Source: Chara braunii
Lineage: Eukaryota; Streptophyta; Charophyceae; Charales; Characeae
DNA: 20,367 nucleotides
NCBI GenBank assembly: GCA_003427395.1
Contig: BFEA01000016.1
Coordinates: 42,464 to 62,830, forward strand
Direction: 5' to 3'
Of the stretch, positions 8,459-19,016 are shown piece after piece (positions within the stretch are counted from its first letter, which is position 1; every line of letters starts with the position of its first letter). Both the position numbers and the translations under genes were made by a program. The notes beneath the pieces were generated by a model. It ran no database searches, was not told where the DNA came from, and saw only the letters and a program-made list of their open reading frames with translations.

Positions 8459-9733
8459 ACCTCACGCCCAGCGCAACTTCCTGATCGGAGTGGGATGGGG
8501 GCCTGGAAGTGCGACAAGGGGTGTGCCAAGGATTTTTGGGGAAAGTGGAGTCCCAGGTCGGAACCGAGATCTCCTGTGGCAGAGTTCTAGGGGCACGGGT
8601 GCGATAAGGCTAGGGGCGGGTCGCAACCATCGGTACGCTCAGTGCTTCCGGGGCCGTTCCGGGCCTGTGGTCTAACGGTGGTTCGGGAGGGGCTCGGATC
8701 GCCTCGGTCCCTGGGGCTCGGACCTTCGGGTGCCGCCACGTGGCGCCTGTCGCCGCGTGTTGTGGCTGGGCATCGTTGTTTCAGAGGTCCGGTGATGGTT
8801 GTGTCGTCTGCAGTTTCTGCACGGCGTCTGGGGCCAATACTGGGCGATGGAATTCCACGGCACCACCGTAAGTTGGTGGTACGGGAGAAGAAGACGGAAG
8901 GGAGGAAAATTAGTAGTGATAACAACAAAGCAAGGGGATATGAAGTACTGCGAGTTATAGGTCGTTGGGAAGTCGGGACACCGTGGGTCGCTAGTGACAG
9001 CACAGTGAAATTCCCGGGGACACAATCGGTTCTCCGTTAGGCAGGGACACTCCGGGCGTCTCTATCTGAGACACTCTCTCACCCAAGGGTCGAAATACTC
9101 CGAATCCCACGACGAGTCTAAGTCCCTCGAGGACGTCATTTTGTCATAATTGTGAAACTGCGAAATTTCTTAGTGCGTGTTCACCCGGCTGGGAAATTTT
9201 CGGGCTCAGCGTTCAGAATTTTCGTGACAATCCGAATATCGATGGCTGCAGATCATCGCGTGTGAATACGTGTAGGCCGAGCAAACTGGATTGCGCTTAC
9301 ACATGTTCACACGGGATGGGCTGCTTCGTTGCGGATGCAAAATGGCCACCGAATACATCCAACCATTCATCCCATCATGCAATATCCCCGTGGCCGTTAC
9401 CCGCTCTATACTTGAGTAGGTGACGCATGCATCAAGGCCTTGCAATCATCATCAACTATCCTACGATCGCTATTTGATATGAGCAAAATCGAAAAGAGAG
9501 ACAGCAACCACACCATTCATTCCACGCAATGCAACATCCATAATAAAAAAATCCCAAAAGGGGGGGGGATCTCAGCGGATTACGAGCAAACATGCGTCAA
9601 GGCAAAGGTATCGAAAGCTAAAGATGGGCGGATCACCAGAAATAGAAATCCAAGCTCAGAAAAGCAAAGGAAAAGTCGAGACAAACATGCCGAAAACAAA
9701 ACAAAGGCGAATCGCTTGTTATCAAACCCAAAA

Positions 9734-9741
9734 CTTATATA
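9734..9741 (-). promoter_or_regulatory. TATA box in the 3' LTR
   Basis: The minus strand reads TATATAAG, conserved in the other LTR at 20263-20270. It lies about 55 bases downstream (minus orientation) of the GA microsatellite. This is the likely core promoter of the element. Confidence 0.55.
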
Positions 9742-9792
9742 CAAGATGAAGGAGGAGGCAAAGAAAATTGCAAACCCATGTCCATCAACCTC

Positions 9793-9929
<137 letters not shown>

Positions 9930-10990
9930 CGATGTGGACAGTCCTTTGTCACACACCAACCCACAAAGTTGTCACCCCGCTTAGTCCTCCCGCACCCGTC
10001 AGGCTCGCCCGCGCCCACAATCCGTTGTGGCCCACGTCCACTCCGTGAGTTTGGCACCAGCTCGTCGGGTCGCCCGACTCCCACTTCAACTCACCTCTTA
10101 CTTCGCTCGTGAGCCGACCCTCACTGATCGCGCTACCCCGAGCTTCCAACAACTGGTTAAGAGAGCTATCTAATCGCGCAGCCAGAATTTATAGCGTGTA
10201 TGCATGCGCGAAGAACACGGAATTGCAAGGACTTAGAAAGGAGATCAGGGGAGGGAGCGCCTGCGTTCGGCATGGCCAGATCACGGCGTGGGGGACGTGG
10301 CCTCTCTCCACGCATCGATCCGAGCATGCAGCCCGCGGGCTAACTAGACACGACAAGAGAGAGAAAGAGAGAGCGGGAAAGATGAAGCTCAAGAAGAAAG
10401 ATACATTTACAATGGCGCCCGCCCAAAATTACAGTTACACACACGATTAAGGGCGCCGACTAATCATAGTTCCGTTGCAGCCGCAAAAAGAAACGCGTAA
10501 GCAAAAAGCGCTGCGCGACAAAAAAAACCTCCTAATTTCCATAATTCTTAAATTCCTATCTATTGTAGAAAAGCGAAAAGCACAAATTCCGAAAAGAAAG
10601 TCCGAAATTCCGAGAGCCATCGGGGCTCGGCAAGATTCAAAGAGAAAATTCAAAAAGAACGAAGCAAAATTCCTGGGCGGTCTCCTCGCCTAAAATCCAA
10701 CAACAGAAAACGAAAAGGTATGATGTCAACCAAAATTATTTGCACGCTAGGCGGCGCGCCACTCAATCAATTATCCCAGGACCCGCCCGGCGCTGCACCC
10801 AACCGTCTGAAAAGAGAGACAACGTAAAAAGACGAAGAAGCCAGGACACCGATGCAATTTCCCTTCAATCCCAATCTCCCGTAATTGGCCCATCCTTCCC
10901 AGCTTAGCACCCCTCATTGTCATCACGCAGAAAATCGTGTGGAACATAAATCGGTTCGTCACATATGTGACACCCAGGGGTTCCAATCTT

Positions 10991-11050
10991 AAGCAAGCTC
11001 CTGCTTGCTTGAGTCATGACACGTGTCGATCTCTCTAATCGATCGACACG
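10991..11050. repeat. Two adjacent hairpins next to the 3' LTR
   Basis: AAGCAAGC / GCTTGCTT form an 8-bp stem with a 4-base loop (10991-11010). CGTGTCGATC / GATCGACACG form a perfect 10-bp stem with a 9-base loop (11022-11050). A 14-base perfect palindrome GTCACATATGTGAC lies at 10958-10971, at the proposed LTR edge. I see no clear polypurine tract here. Confidence 0.85.
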
Positions 11051-11123
11051 CGGAGCTTTCTAGGTTGCCACTTACCGTCTGAAGGAGTGTGGGCGTTATC
11101 CAACGTGGAGTACGGGCTCTGTC

Positions 11124-13300
11124 CTACAAGTTCCTCAAGAGGGCTCTCTTCAATCGAAGGAGGGGATTATTCGTGCCATCGCCGCAGCACGCACTAATCA
11201 ACCGAGCATCAATGTCCGCCGGGGAGAGGGAAGGGAAGACGATACATGGGGGCATGGCGAGGGGGAGGGTTAACCGGGAGCGGAGGTAAGAAGTTTTCCA
11301 TCGCTGCCACCGTCTCTGGAAGCTCCTGATATCGGATGATCCGGTGGAAGCTCGTGAATCAGGTACCAGTGTGAGGGAGGGAGGCGAGGTAGTCAGGGTA
11401 CAAGGTGGCGAAGGTCCTAAAGAGCACCGCGTAGAAATGGTCGTAGTCCTCGCATGCGGGGATAGTCCTCATAATCATGCAATAAACTTCGACGATATTG
11501 TGGCCTTGCCACGCGGCGCTAAAGAGAAGGGTGTGAAGGCAAAAGTCGGGGAGGGCACACCAGGTCGAGGGATGGGGGTGGACTGTGACAACGAGGCGGG
11601 TGGCGTAGAAGAAATGGAAGGTGTCGATCAGGAAGGGATTACGGGGGAAAGTGGCACGGGTGGTGATCTGGCGGAGGGTGAGATGGTCAACGGGATGACG
11701 GGATAACGACCGGGGACGAAGCCTGATGGCCCGCATCAGTACGCGCTCGAATTGATGGACAGTCGAACGTGGAGGGGGAGGGGGATCGTCTTCGTCGCCA
11801 CCTTGCTGGTGCGCTCGAAGTCTTGGCCGCTGGTTCACCATCTTCAGGCTTGGGCGGCTCTGGATCTCGGGCCGGATCGTCGATGATTGGCAGATTTGCC
11901 GCGCTGGCGAACTCCAACTGTCGCTTCAGGGCCGCGATCTTGTCCTTCTTTCGCGCGGTCTCGGGGTCTTCCGTCTGAGCGTCCGCTTGTTCCGCCTCTT
12001 CCGCCAAGATCTCCCACTCAGATTCTTCCAGTTCTAGCTCTTCGTCCTCGTCGCCTTCCTCTACTTCTTCTTCCTCCTCACTCTACTGTCCTTTGCTGTG
12101 TTCACTATAACTCCCCTCTTCCAGGGTTTCTTCCTCGCCGTCCTCCTCATCAGCCTCTTTTTCTCCTTCTTCGTCAGTGCCTTCTTCTTCTTCTTCTTCA
12201 ATCGCTAACTCCTCGTCTTCGGAGGCTGTTCGATCCTGGAAGAAGGCAAGATCGACGATTCCCCGTGGGTCCAGATATCCCCGCTGCGATGACGGATTAT
12301 TTCCGCTTCCCGGCTCCTCTAGGCACGCTGACCATTGAGAAACGGCGTCAGAGTTTGTGTGAGGACGTGCGGGACTGGGCTCCCGTCGCTCTGCGAGACG
12401 ATCTTGAGGGGGAGATAGTCAACTAACGGCGCAAAGGGGATCGTGAGCTCCTGCACGATCAGCTGGCGATGGTCGGGCCGCACTGATCCGAACAGGAATC
12501 CGAGAAGATCGCCTTCTACCTGCGTCCTCTAGGCCAAGATGATTAGGAGCGCCAGATACTCAATCCAAGCGCATTGCTCCTCGTCCCGTGTCCACGTGAG
12601 CCGCACTCCGACCACGCACACCGAAAGATCGACGAAGTGTTCACACCACAACTACCACTGCCTTGGATCGAGGAAGGGGACAACGAGCGGTTCCAGACAG
12701 AAGGAGAAGCGAGGGTGAAGACTAGATTGCCAGAAGGTGGGAAAGAGAGACGGAAGAGCAACGGTGGAGAGTTGGGATCGATTCATTGGGGTCGTTGGAA
12801 GGGGACAAGATTGTCCCCGCTGGGATGCTCGAACTGGAAGGAGAAGTTCTGGAAGTACCACCGCCGGCTCGTGTTGGGATGCTCGAATCCCACCGAGTTC
12901 GATACTGTCCGTAGGGACAAGATTGTCCCTGCAGCTCGTGAGCCTGGTTCCACTCCGCCGCCTACTGCTGGCCCCACTCCCGCAACTTCGTCCGGATAGC
13001 GGTATGCAGTAGCAGACTGATTGCGCTGATATAGCCGCTTAAGGTGATGACTGTGGACACGTGGCTAATCCTTGGGGCAGACCGTCGATGGACAGTTACT
13101 GCCTCTGCCAGCACAACCACCTGGTGACTGCCCGCGAACCAGAACTCCGCTGTTGCGTATACTCCTAAGGTGCAGAAGAATTGCGCGAGTTCTCGAAGAT
13201 CCAGACTGAACCGCGGATGATGAACCTGTCGAATCGCTGAGATGTAGCCTCGTGGCGCTAGCAGATGATTGCCGAGAGCTAGCTCCGTAAGAAAACTCAT
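11124..13300 (-). pseudogene. Extra ORF (ORF3) downstream of integrase, unknown function, decayed
   Basis: The region continues on the coding strand of the element after integrase. Its start codon overlaps the pol stop as ATGA (13300-13297). The first segment (112 codons, to TAG at 12962) begins MSFLTELALGNHLLAP. Further segments in shifted frames include a part with TWTRDEEQCAWIEYLALL and a part with VQELTIPFAPLVDYLPLK. Next comes a strongly acidic Glu-rich tract (about 12030-12250), a block with RKKDKIAALKRQLEFASAAN, and a final segment with FLIDTFHFFYATRL and DIDARLISACCGDG ending at TAG 11126-11124. Premature stops lie at 12962, 12652, 12529, 12083 and 11359, with frameshifts near 12860-12960, 12330-12425, 11830-11850 and 11130-11359. 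I recognise no known domain. It occupies the place where env-like or other additional ORFs sit in some Gypsy elements, but nothing here shows an envelope function. Treating it as a single ancestral ORF is inference. Confidence 0.5.
12801..12930. repeat. Paired 18-bp palindromes inside ORF3
   Basis: GGGGACAAGATTGTCCCC at 12801-12818 and AGGGACAAGATTGTCCCT at 12913-12930 are near-identical palindromes 112 bases apart, with TGGGATGCTCGAA repeated between them at 12821 and 12875. They coincide with a frame disruption of ORF3, so a local duplication may have caused it. Confidence 0.8.
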
Positions 13301-15058
13301 GGAGACGGTGGCGGAGACGGAGTATGAGAGAGGGTGAGAGATGCAGGGGAAGAAGGGAGTGATGGAGAGTCGTCACCTTCTTCCGTAGCGAAGGAGGAGG
13401 AAGAAGGTGCGGAAGATGGGGAGGAAGGGAGGGGACATAAGTAAGACACGTGACGAACGATCAACTGCGCCGATCGGCTTCCCGAGACCTCTGGCACGAG
13501 GCGCACAGTGTTCACTCTGTTTGGTCCAAGCTCGATCACTCGGAATCGCCCGAAGAATCGTGGTGCTATCTTACCTTGGCGAGCACATTTCCTCACCTGC
13601 ACCAAGTCCCCTAATTTGTACTGGGGCCGCGGACCCGCGTTCCCATTCCGGGCCTCGTAACTACGGACCTGCCGGTTGTGGCCCAACTCGGTAATTTTCT
13701 TGCGCTTTCGGGCTAATCGGGGCAGGGACCTTTCCATTAATTCCATGTGTCGCTTGGCCTTGTCTCGAACCGTGGCCCTCGTGGGCCGTCGGTTCAGAAA
13801 AGATTCATACGGGAGGCTCGGCATCGAGACACAAGCCACGCCATTGGTTCGCAATTGAAATGGGCTAAGGCCTGTCGATTCATGGGGCGTTCCCCGATGG
13901 ACTGCCAGGATATGATCTACGATATCGGGCCAAGGTCTGGGGTCCCGCGCCACGATATTTCACCGTAGCGCAGTCTTTATCACCATATTGGCGTTTTCTA
14001 CCATCCCGTTAGATTGCGACATATGGGGTATTATGGGGTGCGGTATTTCAAATAGCGACGCTGTGTATGACCAGATTCCTCAAAACGTTTCCCTAGAATT
14101 CTACCCCATTATCGGTCAGAATTTCCTCCGTGTCTTGGTGCATCCCTAAAAACCAGTTGACGTATCGCGCAATTTTGGCCGCCTGTCGCATACGACAGGG
14201 ATACGCCTCGATCCATTTCGAAAAGTGGTCCACGAACACGAGTAGGATTGAATATTCACAGCTATTGGGTCTAAGGGGCACCACAATATCGGTAGTATTC
14301 ATGCTAACCCTTTGAAAAGGCCGTTCAACTACCGTCGATACTATCGATCTTGGCGGCTGAATCGGCATCTTGTCAACAACGCAAACTTGACAATTCGCGA
14401 CGATGAATTTCACATCGTCACAAATATTGTACCAATACCACTCATTTTTGACGATTGCCGCCTCCGTGATCCGTACGGCAAAATGGGCAGCCGTTTCCTC
14501 ATGCGCTGTTTTCACCCAGTCATACCTCATGAACGGGTGCGGCACTACCATCCAAATCCCACTACTATCCGTTTTTCGTTTTTCCAGCCGTCCCTCATTC
14601 CAACAGTAGTCCCGAGCCCTTTCATTTGCCCTCCTCCGATCTTCCTTGGTGAAGTCTTGGAGGGGGTTACCTACTAGGGTAGCAATCAAGGCGATATCCG
14701 TCCATACTTCGGCCCTTCTAAACCTCCAGGTCTTTTCCAATCCTTCTGACATGGCGTCCAGAAAGCGAGCCTTGGTCGGGATCTTATCAACTCGAGACAA
14801 GGGGCACATCCAAGGCTTACTGTCATTTCGGTATTGGATGCACAAGCCGTGGGCTCATGCGACACACTGTCGACAGTCTATCCGTTCGGCATATCCCTCT
14901 CCGCTAGGCCGCATAGAGACCGAGTATACGCGAGAAATTGCTTCACAAAAATAACAAAATTTATCAGGCAGGGAGAGAAGAGAGGAAGAGAAGAAAGGAG
15001 AGAGACGGGTTGTAGGATTACCTCCGTCACCCATTGCCACCTGCCTGCTTCTCGCCAC
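13297..15058 (-). pseudogene. Integrase region of pol (Ty3/Gypsy), broken
   Basis: The zinc-binding region shows a His-Glu-Glu-Thr-Ala-Ala-His pair and the Cys pair in NCQVC. The catalytic triad is all present: the first Asp in NTTDIV (codon 14288-14290), the second in TDNGVEF (14111-14113) and the Glu in SNGMVEN (13996-13998). The C-terminal part has a GPY/F-like module (APRFFGRFRVIELGPNRVNTV) and a Pro/Ser-rich tail; I see no chromodomain. Breaks are a frameshift from RNase H near 15027-15058, TGA at 14855, TAG at 14093, a frameshift near 14010-14030 and TGA at 13960. TAG at 14093 falls where Gly-Val-Glu-Phe is normally followed by Gln. The enzyme joined element cDNA to host DNA; this copy cannot make it. 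The Ty3/Gypsy integrase assignment is confident. Confidence 0.92.
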
Positions 15059-15713
15059 GTGGGAGGACTACCACTTGTTCGTACTTTGGTCCGTTCGCTA
15101 ACTCTGGTTCCTTCCACGGGATGATCTCTTCTGCCTTAGGCACTTTAGTTGGTCGATGCAGACGTGTCAGTCCCTCCACGTTGCCGTGCCTCTCTGTCTT
15201 CCGATGGATGATGACGAAGTCGTACTTCTGTAGGCACACGGCCCACCGTCCAATCATGCCCGTGTAATTAGTGAGCCTCTTCAGTGCCAACAGGGGCTCG
15301 TGATCGGTGACAAGGAGGAACTTCTGTCCGTACTGGTACGGATGGAAGTGTTGGATTCCCCACACTACTGTGTAACATTCACCCTATGGTGCTGAGTCAT
15401 TTCTCCGCTCATCCGGCACCGTTCGTGACTCATATTCGATGACGTGTTCGCGACCGTCGTTCCCCTTCTGCGCTAAAATAGCGGAAATAGCCTCCGACTG
15501 CCAATCCGTGATGAGAATGAACTGCTTCGTAGGGTCCGGCCGGATCAAAATAGGGGCCGTCGCCAAAGCATCCTTGAAGGTATCAAAGGCCTGCTCGCAT
15601 TCTGCGTCCCAACTGGGGGGCTGGTCCTTCCGTAAGAGGTTCGTTAAGGGTCGTGCAATCGCGGCAAAGCCTTTGATAAAACGACGATAGTACTAGGCTA
15701 ACCCCAAGAAGGC
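15027..15713 (-). pseudogene. RNase H region of pol, broken
   Basis: It continues in frame from the RT. The thumb/connection part has YYRRFIKGFAAIARPL, followed by RNase H landmarks: an acidic Asp in LITDWQS (family norm is TDAS, so the residues after Asp are unusual), Glu in EYESR, Glu in the GEC-Y block and Asp in VTDHEPLLAL. Stops lie at TAG 15696 and TAG 15384, the latter between the SAP and GEC-Y blocks. The open segment after it (15365-15027) reads through QKFLLVTDHEPLLALKRLTN to its own stop at 15027, where the frame is lost relative to integrase. The activity would remove the RNA template during cDNA synthesis. Confidence 0.9.
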
Positions 15714-16630
15714 TCAAACCTGCGTCAGTGACGTGGGAACAGGAGCTTCTTTCACCGCCGCGACCTTTCTCGAGTCAGGCCACAATCCTCCACGTGTCAC
15801 AACGTAGCCCAAGAACGAAATTTTCGAAAGGAAAAATTCGTTCTTCTCGAGCGTGATCTTGAATCCAGCGTCTCTCAGAGCACCTAATGTCCACTCGATG
15901 TATTGCACATGGCCATGATAGGTCTCTGAATAGACCAGGATGTCATCCATGTACATGATGACGCAGAAGTTGATCATTCCCTGCGTTAACCGTGTCTTAT
16001 TGACGAAGTTATGAAACGTGTCGTTCATGGCTCGTTGAAACGTGGTCGGCGCATTGCAAATCCCCATCGGACATCGAACTGACTGCCACGTGCCTTCAAA
16101 TAGTACGAAGGTCGTTCTCGGCCGATCTTCCTCCTTAACCAGAATGTGATGGAAGCCATGCCGAATATCAAACTTGCTGAAATAATTAGCACATCCAATC
16201 ACATCCAGCAAATCATCAATCCGAGGGAGGGGATACACATCTTTGATCGTGATGTCATTCAGTTTGCGATAATCAATGCATATGCGAATCGATCCGTTCT
16301 TCTTTGGTACTATTACTACCGGGAACGACCATGGTTCGCTGGCGGGTTCAATCCAACCGCTTGCTTCAAATTCTCGAATCTGCTCGAGAGCCTTTTTCCG
16401 TTCTACCGGGGAATATGGGTAAGGCTTGCAGTGAATTGGGGAATGATTTCCCGTCTGGATTTCGTGCTGTATGACTAATGACAGTCCAATGCCTGTGTCC
16501 GTCACACTAATTGCTCCTTGCTATTCCTTTAGAATGTATGTGATTAGGTGGTGAATCTCATCAGGTACGTATCGCGGTACGTGCAACTCGTATGACTCAT
16601 CCCATATCTGTACGTCGAGGCGTTTTGTAT
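15714..16630 (-). pseudogene. Reverse transcriptase region of pol, broken
   Basis: The longest intact segment is 264 codons (16505-15714). It carries VVIVPKKNGSIRICIDYRKLN, then YPLPRIDDLL, FSKFDIRHGFHHI, a CPMGICNAPTTFQRAMN block and the catalytic YMDD (codons 15953-15942). These are the standard fingers and palm motifs of a Ty3/Gypsy RT, with both active-site aspartates preserved. It ends with TGA at 15714, just before AFLGLA, where the family normally has Arg. In the same frame, upstream, a TAG at 16521 separates it from a leader segment (to about 16630) containing TKRLDVQIWDESYE. A frameshift near 16640-16680 cuts it off from the protease linker. The catalytic residues are intact, but the polyprotein is not. 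Confidence 0.95.
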
Positions 16631-18023
16631 TCATCCGCTTGGTATTTTCTGGCGGGGGTGCGGAGATGAATGAGTTATCTGATCGCCAGAGAACACCGTT
16701 GCCATCATCTGTGCATCTTGTTCTCGGATGGCCACGTGTTCTTCAGGCGTTACCCCGTCTCGAATATCTTGCCACAACAAAGGTTTTGTTGCGATCTTGA
16801 TTCTGAGTCCATTCTCGAGGCGCTTAGGGGGTTCCAAAGAGTTGATCTCTGCCCCTAAGCGTAACAATCGAATCTCTTTCGCAGGTGTCAAAAGAAATTT
16901 CGGGAGATCTGTGATATCGCAATAATGCCGTTTGTCATTGTATCGGGCGAGAAGAGGGGAGCTCCCTTCGTAGAGGGTCCGAGGGGGTTCCAAAGATTTG
17001 ACCATCCTTGAAATTTGTATGAAAGGTTTTCCCATAATCATTGCCTGTGTTCTCTGCGAATCTTGGTTAGTCCGGCTCAAGGCTTTTTCATTCGTCCGCT
17101 GCGCAGGGTAATGGATACGTTCTTGCGCCATCTCCAGGATTACGGGATCATCATCATCATCGCTGCTGTCTGCGTCCTTGGACGTTTGCCCGTTGTCCCT
17201 GGTAATCATACGAAGGGTCCCTGTCATCGCGGAAGAAACTCGCGGGGCTATGTTAGCGGTAGTACAAAGAGTCAGTCTCATCGGTACAACATAGGGTTTG
17301 CCTCCCGTATTTCGGAGGACAATCGATCGTTTTTCGAAATCCAGATTAGCTCGCAGTGCTATCAGGGCGGGAAGGCCAAAAAGGACGTCGTAAGTGTTTA
17401 CATCCAGGACTACGACGTCGCCCAGAGCATGCACCTTCCCTAATCGAAAAACAACGTTAGTCATTCGTCCCACCGTTTTAATTTTCTCTTCGTCTGCTAA
17501 AACGAGCTGATCTTTTTTCTGTCAGCATGATCAAATCGTTCTTTCTTCCTGCTCTTTCCACTACTCGTGAGAAAATAGCTAATACGGCGGCTCCCAAATC
17601 GATAATAGCATTATATGGAATTCCCCATACCTCAATGTCGCATTCTGCGGATTTCCATGAGATTGGTTTAATCCACAAGAAGTGATCATCTTTTTGTATT
17701 AGTCCTTTGCATATGGGATCGGAAGTGCCTGCGGCATTTTCGTCTGGTGTTGGACCTTTTGCTTTCGTATTTGCTGTTCGGGTAAGGGCAAACCATTTCC
17801 GATTTGCTTTGCAGTGCTGCAACATACGTTCGTTGGCCTATTCTGATATCGAAAGCAGATGACCGATCGGAAGGGGGATTCAATTATCCAAGGCTCGTAC
17901 GATGTTTAGAATATCGATTTCCCTCATGACGAAGGTGTGTCCTCTCGACTCCATCTCTCCTGGTGAAGGTTGCCACTCCGCCACTTCTCGTGGTTCGGGC
18001 GTGGGTCTAATCGTAACAATCAT
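16631..18023 (-). pseudogene. Protease and protease-RT linker of pol, broken, active-site variant
   Basis: The pol frame probably begins at the ATG at 18023-18021, just past the gag stop and in another frame; stops TGA 17880 and TAG 17838 interrupt its leader. The aspartic-protease core reads IIDLGAAVLAI: the catalytic Asp is present, but the Thr/Ser of the usual D-T/S-G is Leu (codons 17600-17592). The flap-to-C-terminal half (VVVLDVNTYDVLFGLPAL) is in a second frame, shifted by a 6-base A-run on the coding strand at plus 17513-17518. From there 280 codons stay open to 16631, including an Asp-rich tract and a linker with KPFIQISRMVKSLEPP and LPKFLLTPAKEIRLL of unknown role. The enzyme would have cut the Gag-Pol polyprotein. 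Assignment rests on position, the D-x-G-A motif and the LFGLPAL block. Confidence 0.8.
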
Positions 18024-18050
18024 CCCAAACCCTCGACATCCCAGCGTTAC

Positions 18051-18863
18051 TTACTGATCCAATGAGTCGGTTGAACGTGCGGGATTCTCGATCGGGGGTG
18101 GGGGTAATGCCATTACTGGAGCGGGTACGCTTGCAATCACACTTGGAACCAATCGTTTGGGGGTAATCTGCTCTAGATAGGTGACAGGGCCAGATACAAA
18201 CCCCATGTTTTTGAATTTGTTTTGTAATGCGGCCAGCTCGGCCTTAGCCCTTGCTAATTCAGATGAGTCTCCTTCCCTAGGGTAGTCTTCTCCTTCTAGG
18301 AAACTTGCAGCAAACTTTCGCTCCATTTCTTCTGCGGCTGCCATTATCTGTTGCATCTTATGGTTGATGGGGGAGAACTGTTTTCGCAGTTTCGCCCTCA
18401 TCGTTCTGTTGCGCAGTCCGTTGATGACTACATCTCTTCCTACTTGCTCACCTCTCTTCGTTTTTACAAACATTCGATAGAACCGGTTTCGATATTCCGT
18501 GACAAACTCGAGGGGTTTTTGAACTCGGTCCTTAATCATAAAAAGTGCTTGTTCCGGATGGATATAATCAAACCGATTCAAAAAATCTCACTCGAAAGTC
18601 GGAAGATCTACCCATACATAGGTACTAAACCAATGATGAGCGTCTCCTCCTAATCGAGCCGAAATGCTCAACTGGGCTTCGTTATCGTCATACTGCTGAC
18701 CCCGGAGCGTGGCTAGCCACGCTTCAGCAAGATGATGTGCAGGGTCGAACAAATGGAAGTCAGGTGGTGTCATGGGAGCCCGTGCACGTGGTGCACGTTG
18801 ATTAGGATTCGGCTATTGATTGAGGTTTTGTTGCGGATTCGGGTTTTGCTGGTTAGCATTCAT
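18051..18863 (-). pseudogene. gag, broken by two in-frame stops
   Basis: One frame runs from an ATG at 18863-18861 to TAA at 18053-18051, about 270 codons. It has an Asn/Gln/Pro-rich start, then the capsid-type block FHLFDPAHHLAEAWLATL, HHWFSTYVW, and after a stop FLNRFDYIHPEQALF and VTEYRNRFYRMF, which match the retrotransposon gag family pattern. Stops are TAG 18813 (in the Gln-rich start) and TGA 18588; the frame is otherwise kept. The C-terminal part has a Glu/Ala/Lys helix likely to be a coiled coil (ELARAKAELAALQNKF) and a Pro-rich end. I see no CCHC zinc knuckle, unusual for a plant Gypsy gag; it may be absent or lost. Gag would form the cytoplasmic particle that packages element RNA. 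Confidence 0.85.
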
Positions 18864-19004
18864 GTTAGCTGCCCGTCGATTAACCGATCTGCTTCTAGTG
18901 ACAACAGGGTCGCGTCAATGCACGTTCCGGGGTCGAGGTCGCCCTCGGTTAGCCAGATTGCTCAACTATCGCGCTACCAATCCTACGATCCTGCCACATG
19001 TCGG
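18864..19004 (-). other. Untranslated leader between primer site and gag
   Basis: About 140 bases separate the primer-binding site from the gag ATG. I see no conserved structure or second ORF in it. It would hold the packaging signal in a live element. Confidence 0.4.
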
Positions 19005-19016
19005 GCTCTGATACCA
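19005..19016 (-). promoter_or_regulatory. Primer-binding site, plant initiator-Met tRNA type
   Basis: The minus strand reads TGGTATCAGAGC, the standard 12-base complement of the 3' end of plant initiator methionine tRNA, directly beside the 5' LTR. It fixes strand, element type and the inner LTR border. Confidence 0.95.

Noticed and set aside
8587-9040. Open frames of 117-138 codons on both strands, repeated at 19145-19598
   Set aside because: They lie inside the two LTRs and recur only because the LTRs are copies. Overlapping frames on both strands with no recognisable domain point to GC-driven chance.
11124-13300. ORF3 as a retroviral envelope gene
   Set aside because: I see no signal peptide, fusion peptide, furin-type site or clear transmembrane anchor in the readable parts; position alone is not enough.
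13297-13953. Chromodomain at the integrase C-terminus
   Set aside because: After the GPY/F-like module the sequence is Pro/Ser-rich, with no aromatic cage pattern.
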